Assembly: GCA_033032175.1 (NCBI GenBank)
Contig: CM065309.1
Span: 10,354,001 to 10,418,000 of the forward strand
Origin: Saturnia japonica
Taxonomy: Eukaryota > Arthropoda > Insecta > Lepidoptera > Saturniidae
Direction of reading: 5' to 3'
DNA length: 64,000 bases
Positions 36,480 to 49,658 of the stretch are shown one piece after another (within the stretch, counting starts at the first letter, position 1; every line of letters begins with the position of its first letter). The notes under the pieces were generated by a model. The model was not told where the DNA came from and searched no databases. It was given only the letters and a program-made list of their open reading frames with translations. The translations under genes and the position numbers were made by a program.

Positions 36480-39400
36480 CTATTAATATTTTAATTTTAC
36501 ACAATTAAAAAATGTCCGTGAAATGAACTACTGCATCATGTTGCTGGCACGCGGAATAACATTTTGGAGTTTTTTTTTTTACTCCAAAGATATTTAATAT
36601 CTATTGTGCGGACAAAAATAAGTACACATAAATTTACTCCTATTTACTTACTCCTACTTAAGAATTGATTTTCATAATTATATAGCCTGCGGCACAGAAC
36701 ACGTGATAGTGATGTCTGATTAATATATTATTTTGATTATTATTTTATATTTATTCCAAGACAATCGTTCTTACAAATATAAACTCCAGTCATGCGTGGG
36801 AGCTGATACGCGTCATTATTTAAATCAAATAACTAAACACTGCAAATAATTTTCAATATTATATATCGTGTAAAATATTTTGCTTAAATTATAGACGTAG
36901 AAGCAGAAGACATAAAAAAATCTTTATTAGTACAGAAGCATTCGTCGGTCAAGGTCGTCATTAAATAGATTGTTTGATTTCATATTACCTATAGTTAAAA
37001 AAACATGTTTTATAGATACATGCCTGATGAAAGGAATCATTTCCACGCTTATTATCTCGCAAGGTTGTTTGTTAAGACAAGAATATAAATAAATGATTCA
37101 TAAGAAACCAAAACATAAATTAACTTATTATAATTTTTTATGCATTGACTTATGTTTTACTAAATGTAGATAATATAAAAGCCATTAAACAAATAACTAA
37201 TGGTAATGTAATAAATCATCATATGTTTTTTTAATTTTTTTATAAAACAATTAAAGTATAAACCGTTTACATTTTTACGAAAACTTAACATTAAAGATTT
37301 TGGATAGTAAATCCCCAATTTCTTAAGTATATTGATTGTTTCAATCATTATTTTATAATATTAAAAACCTACGAACATACCTACATTAATTTTTTTTATA
37401 AAGGTACACATTATTATTGATGAATAGTTGTCGCGTCTTTGTAATGATAAGAAAGAGCATTTAAAAATATAATGTAATGTTGTTTATTTAGTAAATTTAT
37501 AAAAATCATATACAGTAATTACAATAATGATAGAATATATTTAAATTATATTAGTTATGGGGTAAGCAGAGGCCTCGTCATCGTCAGCGAAAATACTTTA
37601 TTCCAGCTTACATCAACTTTAATTATGACTAAAGTCTCCCTTGTGACACAAAACTGTCAATTAAGATTATTCATATTATAAAACTCCTCCTGGCTTATAC
37701 CACCAGATTGAAGAGTTTCCCGGGCATATCAAACAATAAAGAGTTGTCGTCACTAGGGCTAGATTATGCAAGCCCCGACAGACGTAGCAATTATTAAACA
37801 AAGTTGAGTCCTACTTTCAACTGCAATGCAAAGAGCCAAATCCCAACATGGATTGGGCTAAATCAGTCATCGAATCCACACATGCAGCGATTAGTTATAT
37901 AAGAGTTGGTATCGACCAATCTGGTTGACTGTTCCGTACGTGAACGGTATTCAATCCATCATAATGACCATGGCTAATGGTAGCTAATATGACGACTTTA
38001 CACTTTTATTTTATGCTCAGTATAAATAGGAATATTAATTACCGCCATTCTCAGAGCAATAAATAAAGTATGAAGCGATTATAGCTAAGTAAAAGATTCA
38101 ATTTTAAGATTCAAATCCAACAATGAGCCTAAGCTTTCGGTTTAAAGAAAACTTCGTGAAAAAAGGTAATTTTCAAGTTCTCGTCTTCATCTTAATAGAA
38201 TCGTCACCAAGCACAATATCAGCCTGTAATTGACCAACTTCTTACTGTTACTTTACTGTACTGTAAGGAATTGGCTTAATCAGCACACTAGCTCATGAAA
38301 TGTACAGTCTACACAACACACTACAAAAACATCCTCAAAATCTTCAGGTTTCCTAACGATTTTTTTTTTCTCCATCAGTCGGTATTTTAGCTAATTCAAT
38401 TTAAATTATTAAATGTACGCACATTCCAAAAAAAATCTTGGTACGTGTTGAGGTTCAAACCTGCAGACATCAGATCGACATTTCTTTGGTCTAACCATTC
38501 GACCACCACAATATAAAGCGCCTTTTGTTGTCTAATATAATTATTTTTTACCGCTGCACCTGTATTTATTTCACATTTAAGTTAAAGTCCCGAATTGGGA
38601 ATTAAGCTTTGACTATTCTCACGAAAACTAAGCTAACTATCCAGGGTGCTATAACACCGCGGCATTCAAAATTTTATTGCTATGACCTTTAGTCATTTCA
38701 ATCTTCAGTACAATAATTCCGAGATAAACTTGCTAAAATTAGAAAACCAATGTCACGTTGCCTTCAGCATTGATTTTATATTCAGATCGTCCGAGCACGA
38801 GCTAATAATACCTATCAACTAATAAAATATATTGTAGATATAACCCGGATACGGCTCGCAATGTCAGCTGCGAATAAACATCTACCAATACTTAAAACAA
38901 ATACAAAAAGGAATATTTAAATACACACTACATAGGTCATCGCATTGCTCAAGCAACCTTCATAATTAGGATAGACTACAGACAAACATCGAATTATTTG
39001 AGAAATTTTTGTTCTTTTGTCAGTTTCCTGTGATACTGAAGAGTGCTGCGACGATCATGCGACCTTGACACGCGTGTGGGGAAAGTGAACCGACCGGTTA
39101 TTAAGCAAACCGGGGTCGGGAGCCATACTGCGGTCGCGGCCGGTCGAACTAACGAACTTTGATCTATTCTTAGATTCTTACAGCAGTACTTACGTGATTA
39201 ACATTACCAGAATATAATGTTCTCAAATTCGACTATACTATAATATATTTAGAGGGTTTTAGTCAAATCATTTTGAATACTATTCAATTCTATTCTCGTA
39301 TTTAACGTACCTAATTGTGTTATTGTTTAAGTTCAAAAATATGCATATTTTTTGTATATATACTCGTAATATAAAGTTTTCTCTTTTTATCGAGTTTACA

Positions 39401-39940
39401 TTACATTGTACAAACACTACAACACCTCACAAAAGTGGGGCTAAATCAGTTCTAAGAAAACTTTTTAGCAAGTTTCATAGTTCATACTTTACTCTCTATT
39501 TTATATTACATGTGAGAAGTGTATTTTATAAAATTATTTCCAATATACACGTTCACTTTCGTTTTATTCTAAGATCGTTTACTGTAATGTTTAATAATTA
39601 ATTATTAATAACAACAGTAAAGTTTTTTTACATTTATTTATTTAAAATAAACCTGGTAGTCTATATTTGTTGAAAACAAGATTATAAATATGAAGGCCAC
39701 AAGTTTATATATCGCACTTACGAAGCTTTTTACAATAAGTGAAGAATAAAATGGGAGTCGTGTCATATAAAGAGGTCAACAGAAAGACACGATGATAGGG
39801 AACAATGACAATTGCTCCACTGACAAGACCCTAAACTCTTAAACTAAGAAAGAGAATGTGATCTAATCAGTTTAAAATCTTTTAAGAAGTAACCTTTTAA
39901 TGCATTTGGGTATTACAACCAAAAATTATAAAAGACAGTA
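36480..39940. other. Gene-free stretch with scattered repeat scraps
   Basis: AT-rich. 38105-38225 is a SINE scrap (gagcctaagctttcggt, gtcaccaagcac). 39040-39150 is a GC-rich patch (gtgaaccgaccgg, gcggtcgcggccgg) typical of a LINE fragment. The open frames at 37160-37348 and 39317-39601 have no domain. No host gene is supported. Confidence 0.3.
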
Positions 39941-39944
39941 CCCG

Positions 39945-40350
39945 TGGCTTCGCTCATGTGGACTACAGAATGCCCACGCGAATTTTGCTCCCCGCTCCCG
40001 GCTGTTTTAAAGACAAAAATGCTTATTGTGGGTGTTTCTTAGAAGATAGATGTATACTCTCCCGGAATTTTTAGTAGGTTTTTTTAGGGCCTACAGTGAT
40101 GTAGTACATTAATTTGCTACATCTCTTACGGTTTACTCAGCATAAGCCATTTAAGTGCCTGAATTGATTCACCATGACGTTTTTTTTATTTGTGTGGAAC
40201 CCTAATTCTTTTCCTAAAATAAAAGTAGCCTAAGTTATTTCTTATATCATCAGCTATCTATTAGTGAAAGTCCTGTCAAAATCGGTCCAACCGTTTCGGA
40301 GATTACCCGGAATAAACAGACAGACAAACATTTTAAAAATGGGCTTTTTG
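39945..40350 (+). repeat. Dispersed repeat, tgtgcccgcggc type
   Basis: Runs from gtacccgtggcttcgctcat through gcttattgtgggtgtttctt, gtttactcagcataagcc, gattcaccatgac and aaccgtttcggagattaccc to a cagacagacaaac tail. It is the clearest plus-strand copy, ending about 320 bases from the gene E stop. Confidence 0.6.
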
Positions 40351-40668
40351 TTATTTGTATCCTATAATTGTAATCGATTAAAACATATTTATTGTTAATT
40401 CTTAGAATCTATAAAAACAAGCTGGATACGTAAATGTAAATGAAACAATATCGAACATACAAATATATTATTATTTTATATAATTAATAAATTTACAATA
40501 CTTTATAACGGCATAAACTTAATGTTGTTAACTTATAAAAATCTCCCTCTGATATTTTTTTAACACTAAAACATTTATAGCAATACAATAAACTATAACT
40601 TATTATCTTTGAGCTTGAGTTGTCTTACGTATTTTATATTTTAAGTCATCCGTTGTGCTATCATTCTT

Positions 40669-43600
40669 TTAGTGCCGTATGTATTCTCTAGTATCAGGAT
40701 TTACTGGTGGTAACGTAGCAAGAAAATCGAGTGCACTCTTAATCTCTTGTGGAATGGGTGGTGGAGTCGGTAGATGTGCTCCCTGAGGCTGAAATCCATT
40801 TTCGTCAGCTAAATACTGGAGCTGAATGACCTGAATAAAAAAAATCAAGTACAGACACCATCAAATGTTTGAGTTTTACCGAACGATAAAAAAATATTTT
40901 CTTGACAATCATCGCAGTTTTTTGTATGGCAGCACGGTGAAATGACGGCACTAACAATGGTAAGCACAATACAACCCAAACAATGGCGAACACCAACAGA
41001 TCAGCAACCAATCGACGGTTTCCCGAAATGCGACAAATCAAAAGCGTAACTTCGACGGGATTATTCTTCACATACATGGCGTTCGCAACAACGTAGGGCT
41101 ACCACCTCGCTTGATTACTGGACATACGAGTACAGTCTATACTAGCTGTTCCCTGAACCAGTGTTTCCACAATGACAATAAATTTGAACCGCCTGTATTT
41201 TATAAAATAATTATATGATTAGGTATGTACAGTAGAATTTGGATTTGTATTACCTGTGGGTAGTTGGAAAGCTTATATAATAACTTAAATATTAACATGA
41301 GTTTTGTCATGATTCATGATAGATAGGTATTAAATTAAGTTAACTAAATATACTGAATATGTTGGTGTCGAAGAATTGCGTAAATTTATAAAATTAAATT
41401 AGATTGCGCTTTTTAAAAAGCCGTACCTACTTGAAAAAGCAAAATGGTATGCTTTCGGCTCGTCTCGTTTCGTTTTTAGTTCTACTCAAAATACGAATTC
41501 TACTTAATATCTAGTAATAAAAAAAAAATGTTATTATTAGATCCATTCATTTTCTATTGTGAAATAAATTATTATAGTTTATTTACAAGACGAAAATAAT
41601 AAATTATCTAATTTATAAGTCGAGTGTAAGATACTTCTTTTCCATAGTAACATTTCAACAATTATATTATAAAAATAATACATTTTCTTTTTTTAAATGA
41701 ACGACAAACTATAGGTACTTTTAAATTAAATTATAATGTATCCGGTATGTTAATATTAAAAATTGAACTTTGATAAGTTTATATTAGTCTGCCAAGGATA
41801 TGAAAAAGATTTGTATATTATTTTTTCATATTATTGCCAAAAACAAGTTATTGATTTACCTAATGCTTAAATTTGCCATTCACTAATGCATCGACTTAGT
41901 TCATCATTCCGTATACATAAAAGTTGCTGCTCTCTTCGGTTTATTGTGTATATGGAAAATAATTGGGATTTTAAAAATTTAAACTCATATGTTTATGTTT
42001 AAATTTGAAGCGCTTAAAATAACTTCACAACTCATGGCAATATCAACATACGTATATATTACTTATGCGCTTACTTGTCCGTCAGGCGCTGTGTACTGAA
42101 ACTGGCCTTGCGCTGCTTGTGCCTCCTGTTCTGGTATTCCTTGGTTCTTTATGTAGCCCTGTTCCTCGGCTGCGATCCCATTGCCTGTCTCGTAACTGAA
42201 ATAAATTATTGTCTTCTATTGTTTTGAAAGTCGCGACACTAGAGATCTAATTAAGGTCCCCGGGAAGGTTGTTCATAAACCCATATGAATGACGCTCGAG
42301 AAAAACCCAATGTCACAATATGTCAACAAGATATATTTATTATTTTATTCCCATGTGGTGAATAATCTTGTGGTGTAAGATTTTGATTGAATGGTTGCGG
42401 AATTATGACAAACACGCCTTTAACTATGAAAATGAAACTTTTACTCAGTAGCGATCATCAAGTTACATACACAAATAAATATTTGTTAACACTAGACGTT
42501 ATTCACACTATAATAGTAGCAAATATAATATGATTATATAAAGTGTTTCTTTTATTAAAAATATCTTTATAAAATCAATTGGTATTCATTAATTTATACA
42601 ATGTAAATAAATTTACAAATATCTAACCTAATAATTACCAGTATTTAATGTTATATAAATCCAGTAATTTAAAAATAAATAAAAATCCTTGAGCCACTAT
42701 TAAATGCAATATAAATCTTTTAAAGAGACCGTATGAGGTAAATTTTACAACATAATTTATATTTATTAATTACCCTTTTCGACCAGTCATATTGAAAATT
42801 TTCAAGATTTGCAATTCTCAAAAAAAATTCTGCTTTTCTCCCGAGTATATACAGAAAGCATTTAGCCTTGAAATATCAAAACCTTAGATTTTAAATAACA
42901 CGACCAGTATGTTGAAATATCCTTATCTAAAAAAAATATATTCTTCGCAACACGATCTGATCGAACACCTCATACTATTTCATCACTATTTTTGATTTTG
43001 ATTTTTTGACTATCAACTCATAAATAGATGGCTAGTAACTACAGTTTTACAATATTTGTATGATCCTTCTCAAGGTTTTGAAAACAAAAGGAGAGTTCAA
43101 GCATTTTCGAGAAACCCTAAATGAAGCAACAAATGTTAGTTAATAAAAAAGTATAACTGAAGTTCGAATTCAATGTTATTACACATAAATTCAATAATAT
43201 TAACACATAAAAAGTGCAGAAATAGATGAGTACCTATTTCTTAACTTACAAACATTCTCTTTGAATATAAGAAGTAGAGAAACTAATATCTAAAGCTGTT
43301 ACAATTTTGCCCACTTACAATGTATTTGATATTTATCTTCTCACCATTGTAGGATAACTTTTCTAACGTTGCCCACATTATAATCATTTATTACGCATTA
43401 GTATTAATGCAAGTAGATATTATATTCTAAATTATTTTCTATTTTATCGATCCAGATTGTTTCTAAGTAATATTTATTACCGTTTCTCTCTCTCTCATAT
43501 CACTTTTTGCTTTGCTACTTGAGTCTTATATTGTGTATTTTTTATGTATTTGGACAATACCTATCTAAGGAGGATGCTCCATAGCGTGACGACGCTATGC

Positions 43601-44312
43601 TACTACTAGGATAGATGAAAAGAAAAGAATAGCTTTTTTCTATATCCTTGCAAAACTATCACGCTTCCAGAATATTTCCATATAATATTTTTATTTGCTT
43701 TCCCAGCCGCAAAAAGTTTTGCTATCGTATTTGAGGCCAGGCACTCATAGTTTCCTACTTCTGAGGGTTAAATTGGAAGACTTCGTGTGTCACTACGTAT
43801 TTGCCAAGCAAACCCTTCAGAGTTTAAAAGCTTATTAAGCTGCGTATCGTGATTCATTACATATAAAGTTTACGTAATGAATATCTAAATCTTAATTGAT
43901 AAATTTATACTGACCTCCATTTGTAAGATCCATCAGGATTGATAACTTGATCTTGTCTGATAATGGGAATGTTATCCGTTGTGTAAACTTGTTGCTGTTG
44001 TTGATACTGGTGCGGCTGGAAGCTGCTTACGTCAGCAAACGCTGTCCCCATCAACATGGATACTAGTAACTAGATGTCGATCTTTTTATTATTATTATTA
44101 TGTATATCTCATTAAATATAACAATATTAAGAAAAACACACTTTATACATTATAAAACCATGGATAATTATTTCTAATGAATTTCAACTTCTTATATTCC
44201 TATTGAAATATTATAAGACATTTTTATATCGAGAATATTTTTTAAAGTAAAATAGGAAAAAAAACATTTAAAAATCTAATAACATTAAATTTAAACTTAC
44301 AATATACTTCAT
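40669..44312 (-). CDS. Gene E: RR-1 cuticular protein, 149 aa, four coding exons
   Basis: Exons: 44301-44312 (MKYI), 43915-44069, 42075-42195 and 40669-40830, totalling 450 nt without a break. The signal peptide is [17 protein letters not shown]. Next comes a Gln-rich stretch ([11 protein letters not shown], about 23-33), then [18 protein letters not shown] and [20 protein letters not shown] (56 on). The RR-1 core ([34 protein letters not shown]) spans about 82-117, and the tail is [20 protein letters not shown]. The phase-2 intron before YETGNG is shared with A, B and F, but the next intron lies within the RR core, after APDGQ, a position seen in no other gene here. The exon-2 acceptor has a weak pyrimidine tract. 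The long introns hold no gene. It resembles abdominal endocuticle structural glycoproteins; chitin binding in flexible cuticle is inferred from the family. Confidence 0.92.
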
Positions 44313-44377
44313 GTTGTACGTACTGTAGTTTCAAGATGGTCCCAAGGAAGTCAATGACGCATTTCATACCCACCCCC

Positions 44378-44387
44378 GGTATTTATA
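44378..44387 (-). promoter_or_regulatory. Gene E TATA box
   Basis: TATAAATACC on the minus strand, about 66 bases before the start codon; same decamer as gene D. Confidence 0.55.
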
Positions 44388-44789
44388 CGAAAAATTTTGT
44401 GACCAGTTATGCATCGTTGCATATTCTGCAGACTTTATGGGTAGGTATATATACTCATCCAAGGATTATGTTGGATGTCCCTTATACAGCTGTGTTTCTC
44501 GTTTATAGTAATGTAGGTATTAAATAATTATAGACCTTATACCACAGAAATAAAACTGAAGTGTCCAAACGATTTGTTAATATTAACTTGAAATTATTAC
44601 ATAACCTTTCATAATATTACTTTGCCCATACGCAGCATTATGATGCATTAATTTAACCTGAAATTCTAAAATCATTTTTGTGAATTATATAAGTATTATG
44701 TTAAAAGTGATCCTTATATTTTCGAGACGGAAATTAACTATAAACCTAACCAAAAACTAGTACCAGCTAACGAAGAACCTGTACTTATA

Positions 44790-46250
44790 AGTTGATGCAG
44801 GTAGAATTAAACAAGGGACACTATGTCTGGAACCTCCTCGTGGTGTGCCCGGGCAACGTCAGTCCTTATGACTGGCGGCCAATACCAGACCGAAGGCGTC
44901 ACTCCCCTGTACCACTCTGCTCATATGAGGGACAGGGTGTGGTGGCAATCACCAGTCACACACTGGGTTTGATATTCTACTTCTGTAGATTATGTGGACT
45001 GTATATTTTTAAACTGGTTGGAAGTAGATATCACACAAAATAATGCCAAATATGGTATACTATAACCGGGATGATGGCTCACTTACCTTTCCGCCGATGT
45101 TGCCGCCGATGATATTAATTCAAGAGATCCAGGCTCCAAATGCGTTTACTCCAAGCCGAAATATGCACAGCACTTTTAGGTATGCACTATACCGCCGAAA
45201 CAATTACAAGTGTGTCGTAGCCGCCGCACCGGTATCCGTCCGAGTCCCACTAGCAAGTGACCAGTCATCTTCGATTTTTATAGTAGGGGGTAATTTAATA
45301 AAAAAAAAATTTCCTTCCCCCAACCAATTTATTAGCCCGAACACAGGGATGGGGCAAGAGTAGACCTGCTTCGGCTCGTCCACTACGGGCGGACTCGTCA
45401 TGACGGCGGAGGAGGAAGAAAACCTCTTTAAAAAATTGAGAGGATACAACCTCTATTAAAAACTGCTGACGGCGGTGGAGAAACCACTTAAAAAATTACG
45501 GAAGGACAATGGCGGTTGAGTAAACCACCCTTTAAAAAATTACGGCCGTACGGTGGAAGACAATCACCTAAAAAAAATACCGTGGAAGGAAACCACTTCA
45601 AAAAATTACCAGAGACTTGAGGATGAGCACCTCATTAAAAAATCAATGCCGGATAGTCAAGGACGAACGGAAGTAATGAACGATGCCAGAGGAGGAAACC
45701 GCTATAAAAAACCAACGACAGACTGGTGGAGGAGAGGGTGCGTTCATTCGCCTCCTGCCCCTACCTTGTTACCGACGGCAAAGGAGAAACCCTCGATAAA
45801 AAGTCATAGCTGTCTAGTGGGGGAAGGGACGCGTTCATTCGCCTAAATCCCCGCCATTTATGTCAACCATCGATGGCAGAGGCAGAGGAGAAAACCTCTA
45901 TAAAAAACCCAACGCCTAATGGGCGGGGGACGGGGTTTGTTCATCCACCTCCTTCCCCTACCAGGCCGAACCATGGGGAGATGGGTCGGGGGGAACGGCT
46001 TCCCATTGCACTGGTTCCGTTGCATCGGACTGTCTCCGTCAGAGGGCGGGCCTTCTGGGCCTTACCGCCAGGGCGACGCAGTAGAATGTTATATGCAGGT
46101 CCCTTGTCGCCCAATTATGGCGGCGGACGGTGCACCGTGGAGTTTTAGTGAGTAGTAGTCTCACATAACCATTCGTACCCCGGACGGGTGTGTACCCATG
46201 ACGAGTTTTTCCACGTTCAATCGTTTCTATACTATATTCACCCAAAAAAT
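44790..46250 (+). mobile_element. GC-rich LINE-related tract
   Basis: Base composition rises sharply against the AT-rich surroundings at about 44792 and falls again after 46250. The right part contains caccgtggagttttagtgag (46132-46151), shared with the LINE tail at 12289-12483, and ends in A-rich sequence. The phrase gcgttcattcgcc occurs twice (45740 and 45832). Several open frames of 70-106 codons cross it but none has a recognisable domain or continues its neighbour, so I call none of them genes. Borders and target duplication are not resolved. Confidence 0.5.
45405..45910 (+). repeat. Array of about ten short hairpins, each followed by TAAAAAA
   Basis: Degenerate units of roughly 30-40 bases, each with a 4-5 bp stem, a 5-8 base loop and an A-tract. 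Stems read GAGG/CCTC at 45412, 45439, 45619 and 45884, GTGG/CCAC at 45475 and 45582, GGTG/CACC at 45552 and GGTT/AACC at 45514. Two weaker units lie at 45688 and 45784. Paired positions change together, so the structure seems to have been kept while the sequence drifted. Confidence 0.6.
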
Positions 46251-49200
46251 TTCAAAATAAAAAAAATTCAAGAGGCTTTTAACCGTTCGATTTAAAAAAA
46301 TGTATCATTAGTTCTTTTTTACACTACTAAAGGAATCTAGGGTCTTTAATATTTCTAACTATGGTATTTTGACCTATGTGGTAATGACCTATTACGACCT
46401 CCTTTTAATACTTTATTGCACAGGATCAAGTACCAATCATTACTTTTTAACCTACTTATCTATAATAGTATTATGTGGCAACTGACGTGATGTGAAAAAC
46501 AAACTGACATTTCCATAAGTTTGAAAAAGTAGCTTATATTTCCAAATAACTCCTTTTTACATAAGTAATATAATATTGAATGCTTTAAGACACGAGTTAA
46601 ATTTAAAATTTATTAAATCCCGAAGACAAGTTAGCTGTTCATTGAGGTCATTTCAATGAGCCCAAACACGATATCTCTGCCATAAGTTGGTGAAGAGTTA
46701 GGTATCTTACAGGTTCCAGATGACGCTGCAGCATCAGGTTAAGGGTTTTTCTAATGTCATTGAAGTAACAGAATACCAAATGTCGACTCAATCGGACCTG
46801 TTGAATATCCTCACATCTATTTTCAACTAGAGCTGATAATCTTCAAACTGCTGAACAGATTTGCTTGCATTATAGCTAAGGACACTGTCGATTAAGTAAA
46901 ATTAAAAAAAAAAAAATTAATAAAAATCGGTTCAGCCATTTGTAAGCTACGATGTCACATAGATGCGTACGTTAAACTGATAATACCCCTCTTTTTCTGT
47001 GGGGTTAAATAACAATAAATTCCGTATGCGTATACCAACCAGTACGTAATGTTAAATACAGGGCAAATCTCTGTTTTATAAAAGTCAATCCTATCCGGCA
47101 TTTATGAAGTTTGTTGTTGTTTATGTAAGAACTTTTATTACGTATTGATAACGATCAATATAACAAATTAATATACAAAAATATAAAATAAAGAAAATAT
47201 AAAAAAAAAAACATAAATACAGGTACAAATGTAGGACGTATTATGCAATAAGAATAAAAATCCATAAAATTCACCTTCAAGCGAAGAAGCATCGTGTCAT
47301 CGGTGCAGGCGGATCCTTACAAAACCAGTTTCAAAAATGCGCTTGTGACATAGTTCAGCAAGGTTTATGATAAAATATTGAAATTACTCATCAAGCTGTC
47401 TTACTTTATAAATCTCAAAAACAATAGTTTATTATTTATCCAAAACTGGAATACTATAATAAAAATCTACTAATCGATCGACGTCAGTTCGATTCCCTAT
47501 AATGAGCCTGAGCTATCGGTGAAGGAAAACATCGTGATGAACCCATAAAAATAATTGTAGGGCATTTTCTAATGCCTAATACTTCTGGTTAGCTATCACC
47601 CTGAAGTTGTAAATCTGTCGCCAAAGCACCTTCCCCCGCAAGGCTTAGCGGAAAAAGTACAAATGACTTGTTAGTGTACTAAGTGAACGTACTTCTTATC
47701 TTTTAACTAGCTATGCCCCACGGTTTCACCCGTGTTAAATTTATACTATCAACCCTCCATCGCGCCGCGTCTAACGTACCCGTATAGGCCGTTCTTACTT
47801 TAAGCACTTGCCTAAAGCTTGCCCGAATGATTGAAGTTCACAGTTACCTATTTCTACGCTCCTTTAGAGTCCTTCCTCAATAATTAATAGATTATAAAAA
47901 TATTAAACGTATAATATTATTTACAGATAAGAGTACGTCATAAAATTAAAATAAAACGGTTTAAAATAAACTTTATCTTCATTTCGTCTACCATTTCACA
48001 ATTCACATTTATTGTTTCTGATTTCCTGTTCGCAAGGCGGTTGCTTCTATCAACAATTTTCTGTTATATCTCACTGTTGGCATATTGATTAATACATGCT
48101 CGGGGCTATCATGGGTGTACAATGTACATATGTTAATTGCGCAATATAGACATAATTCAAAGCGACGAATAAACTATATGAACTTTATTATCACAGTAAT
48201 AAAGAATACTTTCCAGAAGTACCTGATATGAGCACACTGACAGGTTCACGCAACAATAGCTATTCAATAAAGTCGAAAGAAATGATCAGTTGTATCTACA
48301 ACTGAACAAGTCAGAACATGTAGATACTAAAACTGTACTTATTAACACTGAATATCAAGCACAAAACTGACCTGGATGACGTAATTTTGAGCTGTTTCCT
48401 GTCAATGAATAGTTAGGTACCTAGTTAATTTCCTTTATTATTTCGTACACTACTTTTAAGGTAAACTTTTTATTTTTAACTGACTTAAAAAAAGGGTGGA
48501 GATTATGAATTCAAATGTATATTTTTTTTATGGTTGTTCAGCCATAACTTATTTGTTTATGAACTGACCGAGATGTTTTTTTAAGTGGATACCTCAAAGT
48601 TGGCTCCATTTTAATTTCTTTGGCATTGGATCTTAGTTTTCGACGCTACACCAGGGACTCCTCAAAAATGTGCGTAAAAGGTAACTCACTTTTTAGCACC
48701 GGCCGATCCCTAATCGAGTCTTACATAGGCATATAACTATAACGAGCTTTTCATCAATTTCATGTTGGTTGCGACCCAATCTTAAGTGATAGGCTGTACA
48801 GCCCGCTATCACAGGCAGGTAAGGTTGGTTTGGGTGTCAAAGTTGACAAGATGTTACTCGATACCCCTTAAAAGTTTGTAGGTAACTTAAAACATCTTCC
48901 TTGTTGATAATATATAATACATTTTGTATATATTTACGAAAGATTATGTACTGATAAAATTATCTTAAATCTATTTTCATATTAATTTAACTAAATCTGC
49001 TTACTAATTTTTTTGATTTATTATTTTAAATTAAAAATGTAATTTAATTACATCTCATTTGAGACGTTTTAGTATAATATATAGTTACAGAACTTTAAGT
49101 TATATAGTTAGTTATAGGAGAGTTCACTTGTTATGAGTAAAGTGCAATTATTATAATTTTTGTGAGTCAACATGGAAATCACTTTCCTACATAAAAGTAG

Positions 49201-49560
49201 CTTATGACAATAAACCTTTATGTATGATAATTTTAATTTATTCATTCAATGCATGCTTTAGGTAGTTTTAGAAATAACTTGACGTAAGCAAGCTTCACAA
49301 TGAATGAGTGACAGACAACACAATTTTCCTGTTTTTGTTTATCAATGTTTTTCACACAGATAAAGTGGAGTAAAATTACATCGATAAAGAATATATTATT
49401 AAAATGAAAATTTCTTATGATAATAGCAAAACTATTTTTTATTTTGGAATCATTATTAAAAATTACTCATTGTAATTAAGCTTTAAGTATTATAATGTAG
49501 AATACACACCCTTGGCCTAAAATTACAAAAAATATACACATAACCAATCACAAGCCATAT
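46251..49560. other. Gene-free stretch between genes E and F
   Basis: 46600-47000 is a diverged repeat (atcggttcagccatttg, gatgtcacatagatgcgtac). 47468-47665 is a SINE copy (cagttcgattccc B-box remnant, tcggtgaaggaaaacatcg, ctgtcgcc). 47700-47840 is a repeat head (ctagctatgccccacggttt). 48470-48700 is a copy of the accgacttcaa family. I see no host gene. Confidence 0.4.
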
Positions 49561-49562
49561 AT

Positions 49563-49568
49563 TTTATT
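49563..49568 (-). terminator. Gene F polyadenylation signal AATAAA
   Basis: AATAAA on the minus strand, 91 bases past the gene F stop codon. Confidence 0.45.
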
Positions 49569-49658
49569 TTTAAAATAAGAATTAAGAACTTATGCTCTTA
49601 ACGATTTGTTGCGACATCGTGTAAAGTCATCATCGCAAAAGTAGCAACTTTAATTATA

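Noticed and set aside
39317..39601. 94-codon plus frame in AT-rich DNA
   Set aside because: Composition is that of random AT-rich sequence (Phe/Ile/Tyr), with no domain, promoter or splice context.
40805..41077. 90-codon minus frame reading out of gene E exon 4
   Set aside because: It lies in the last intron of gene E and only extends past a good acceptor; no cuticle motif upstream of the splice site.
45043..46245. Series of overlapping frames of 70-106 codons
   Set aside because: They follow GC content in the repeat tract, overlap on both strands and show no domain, so I do not call genes.
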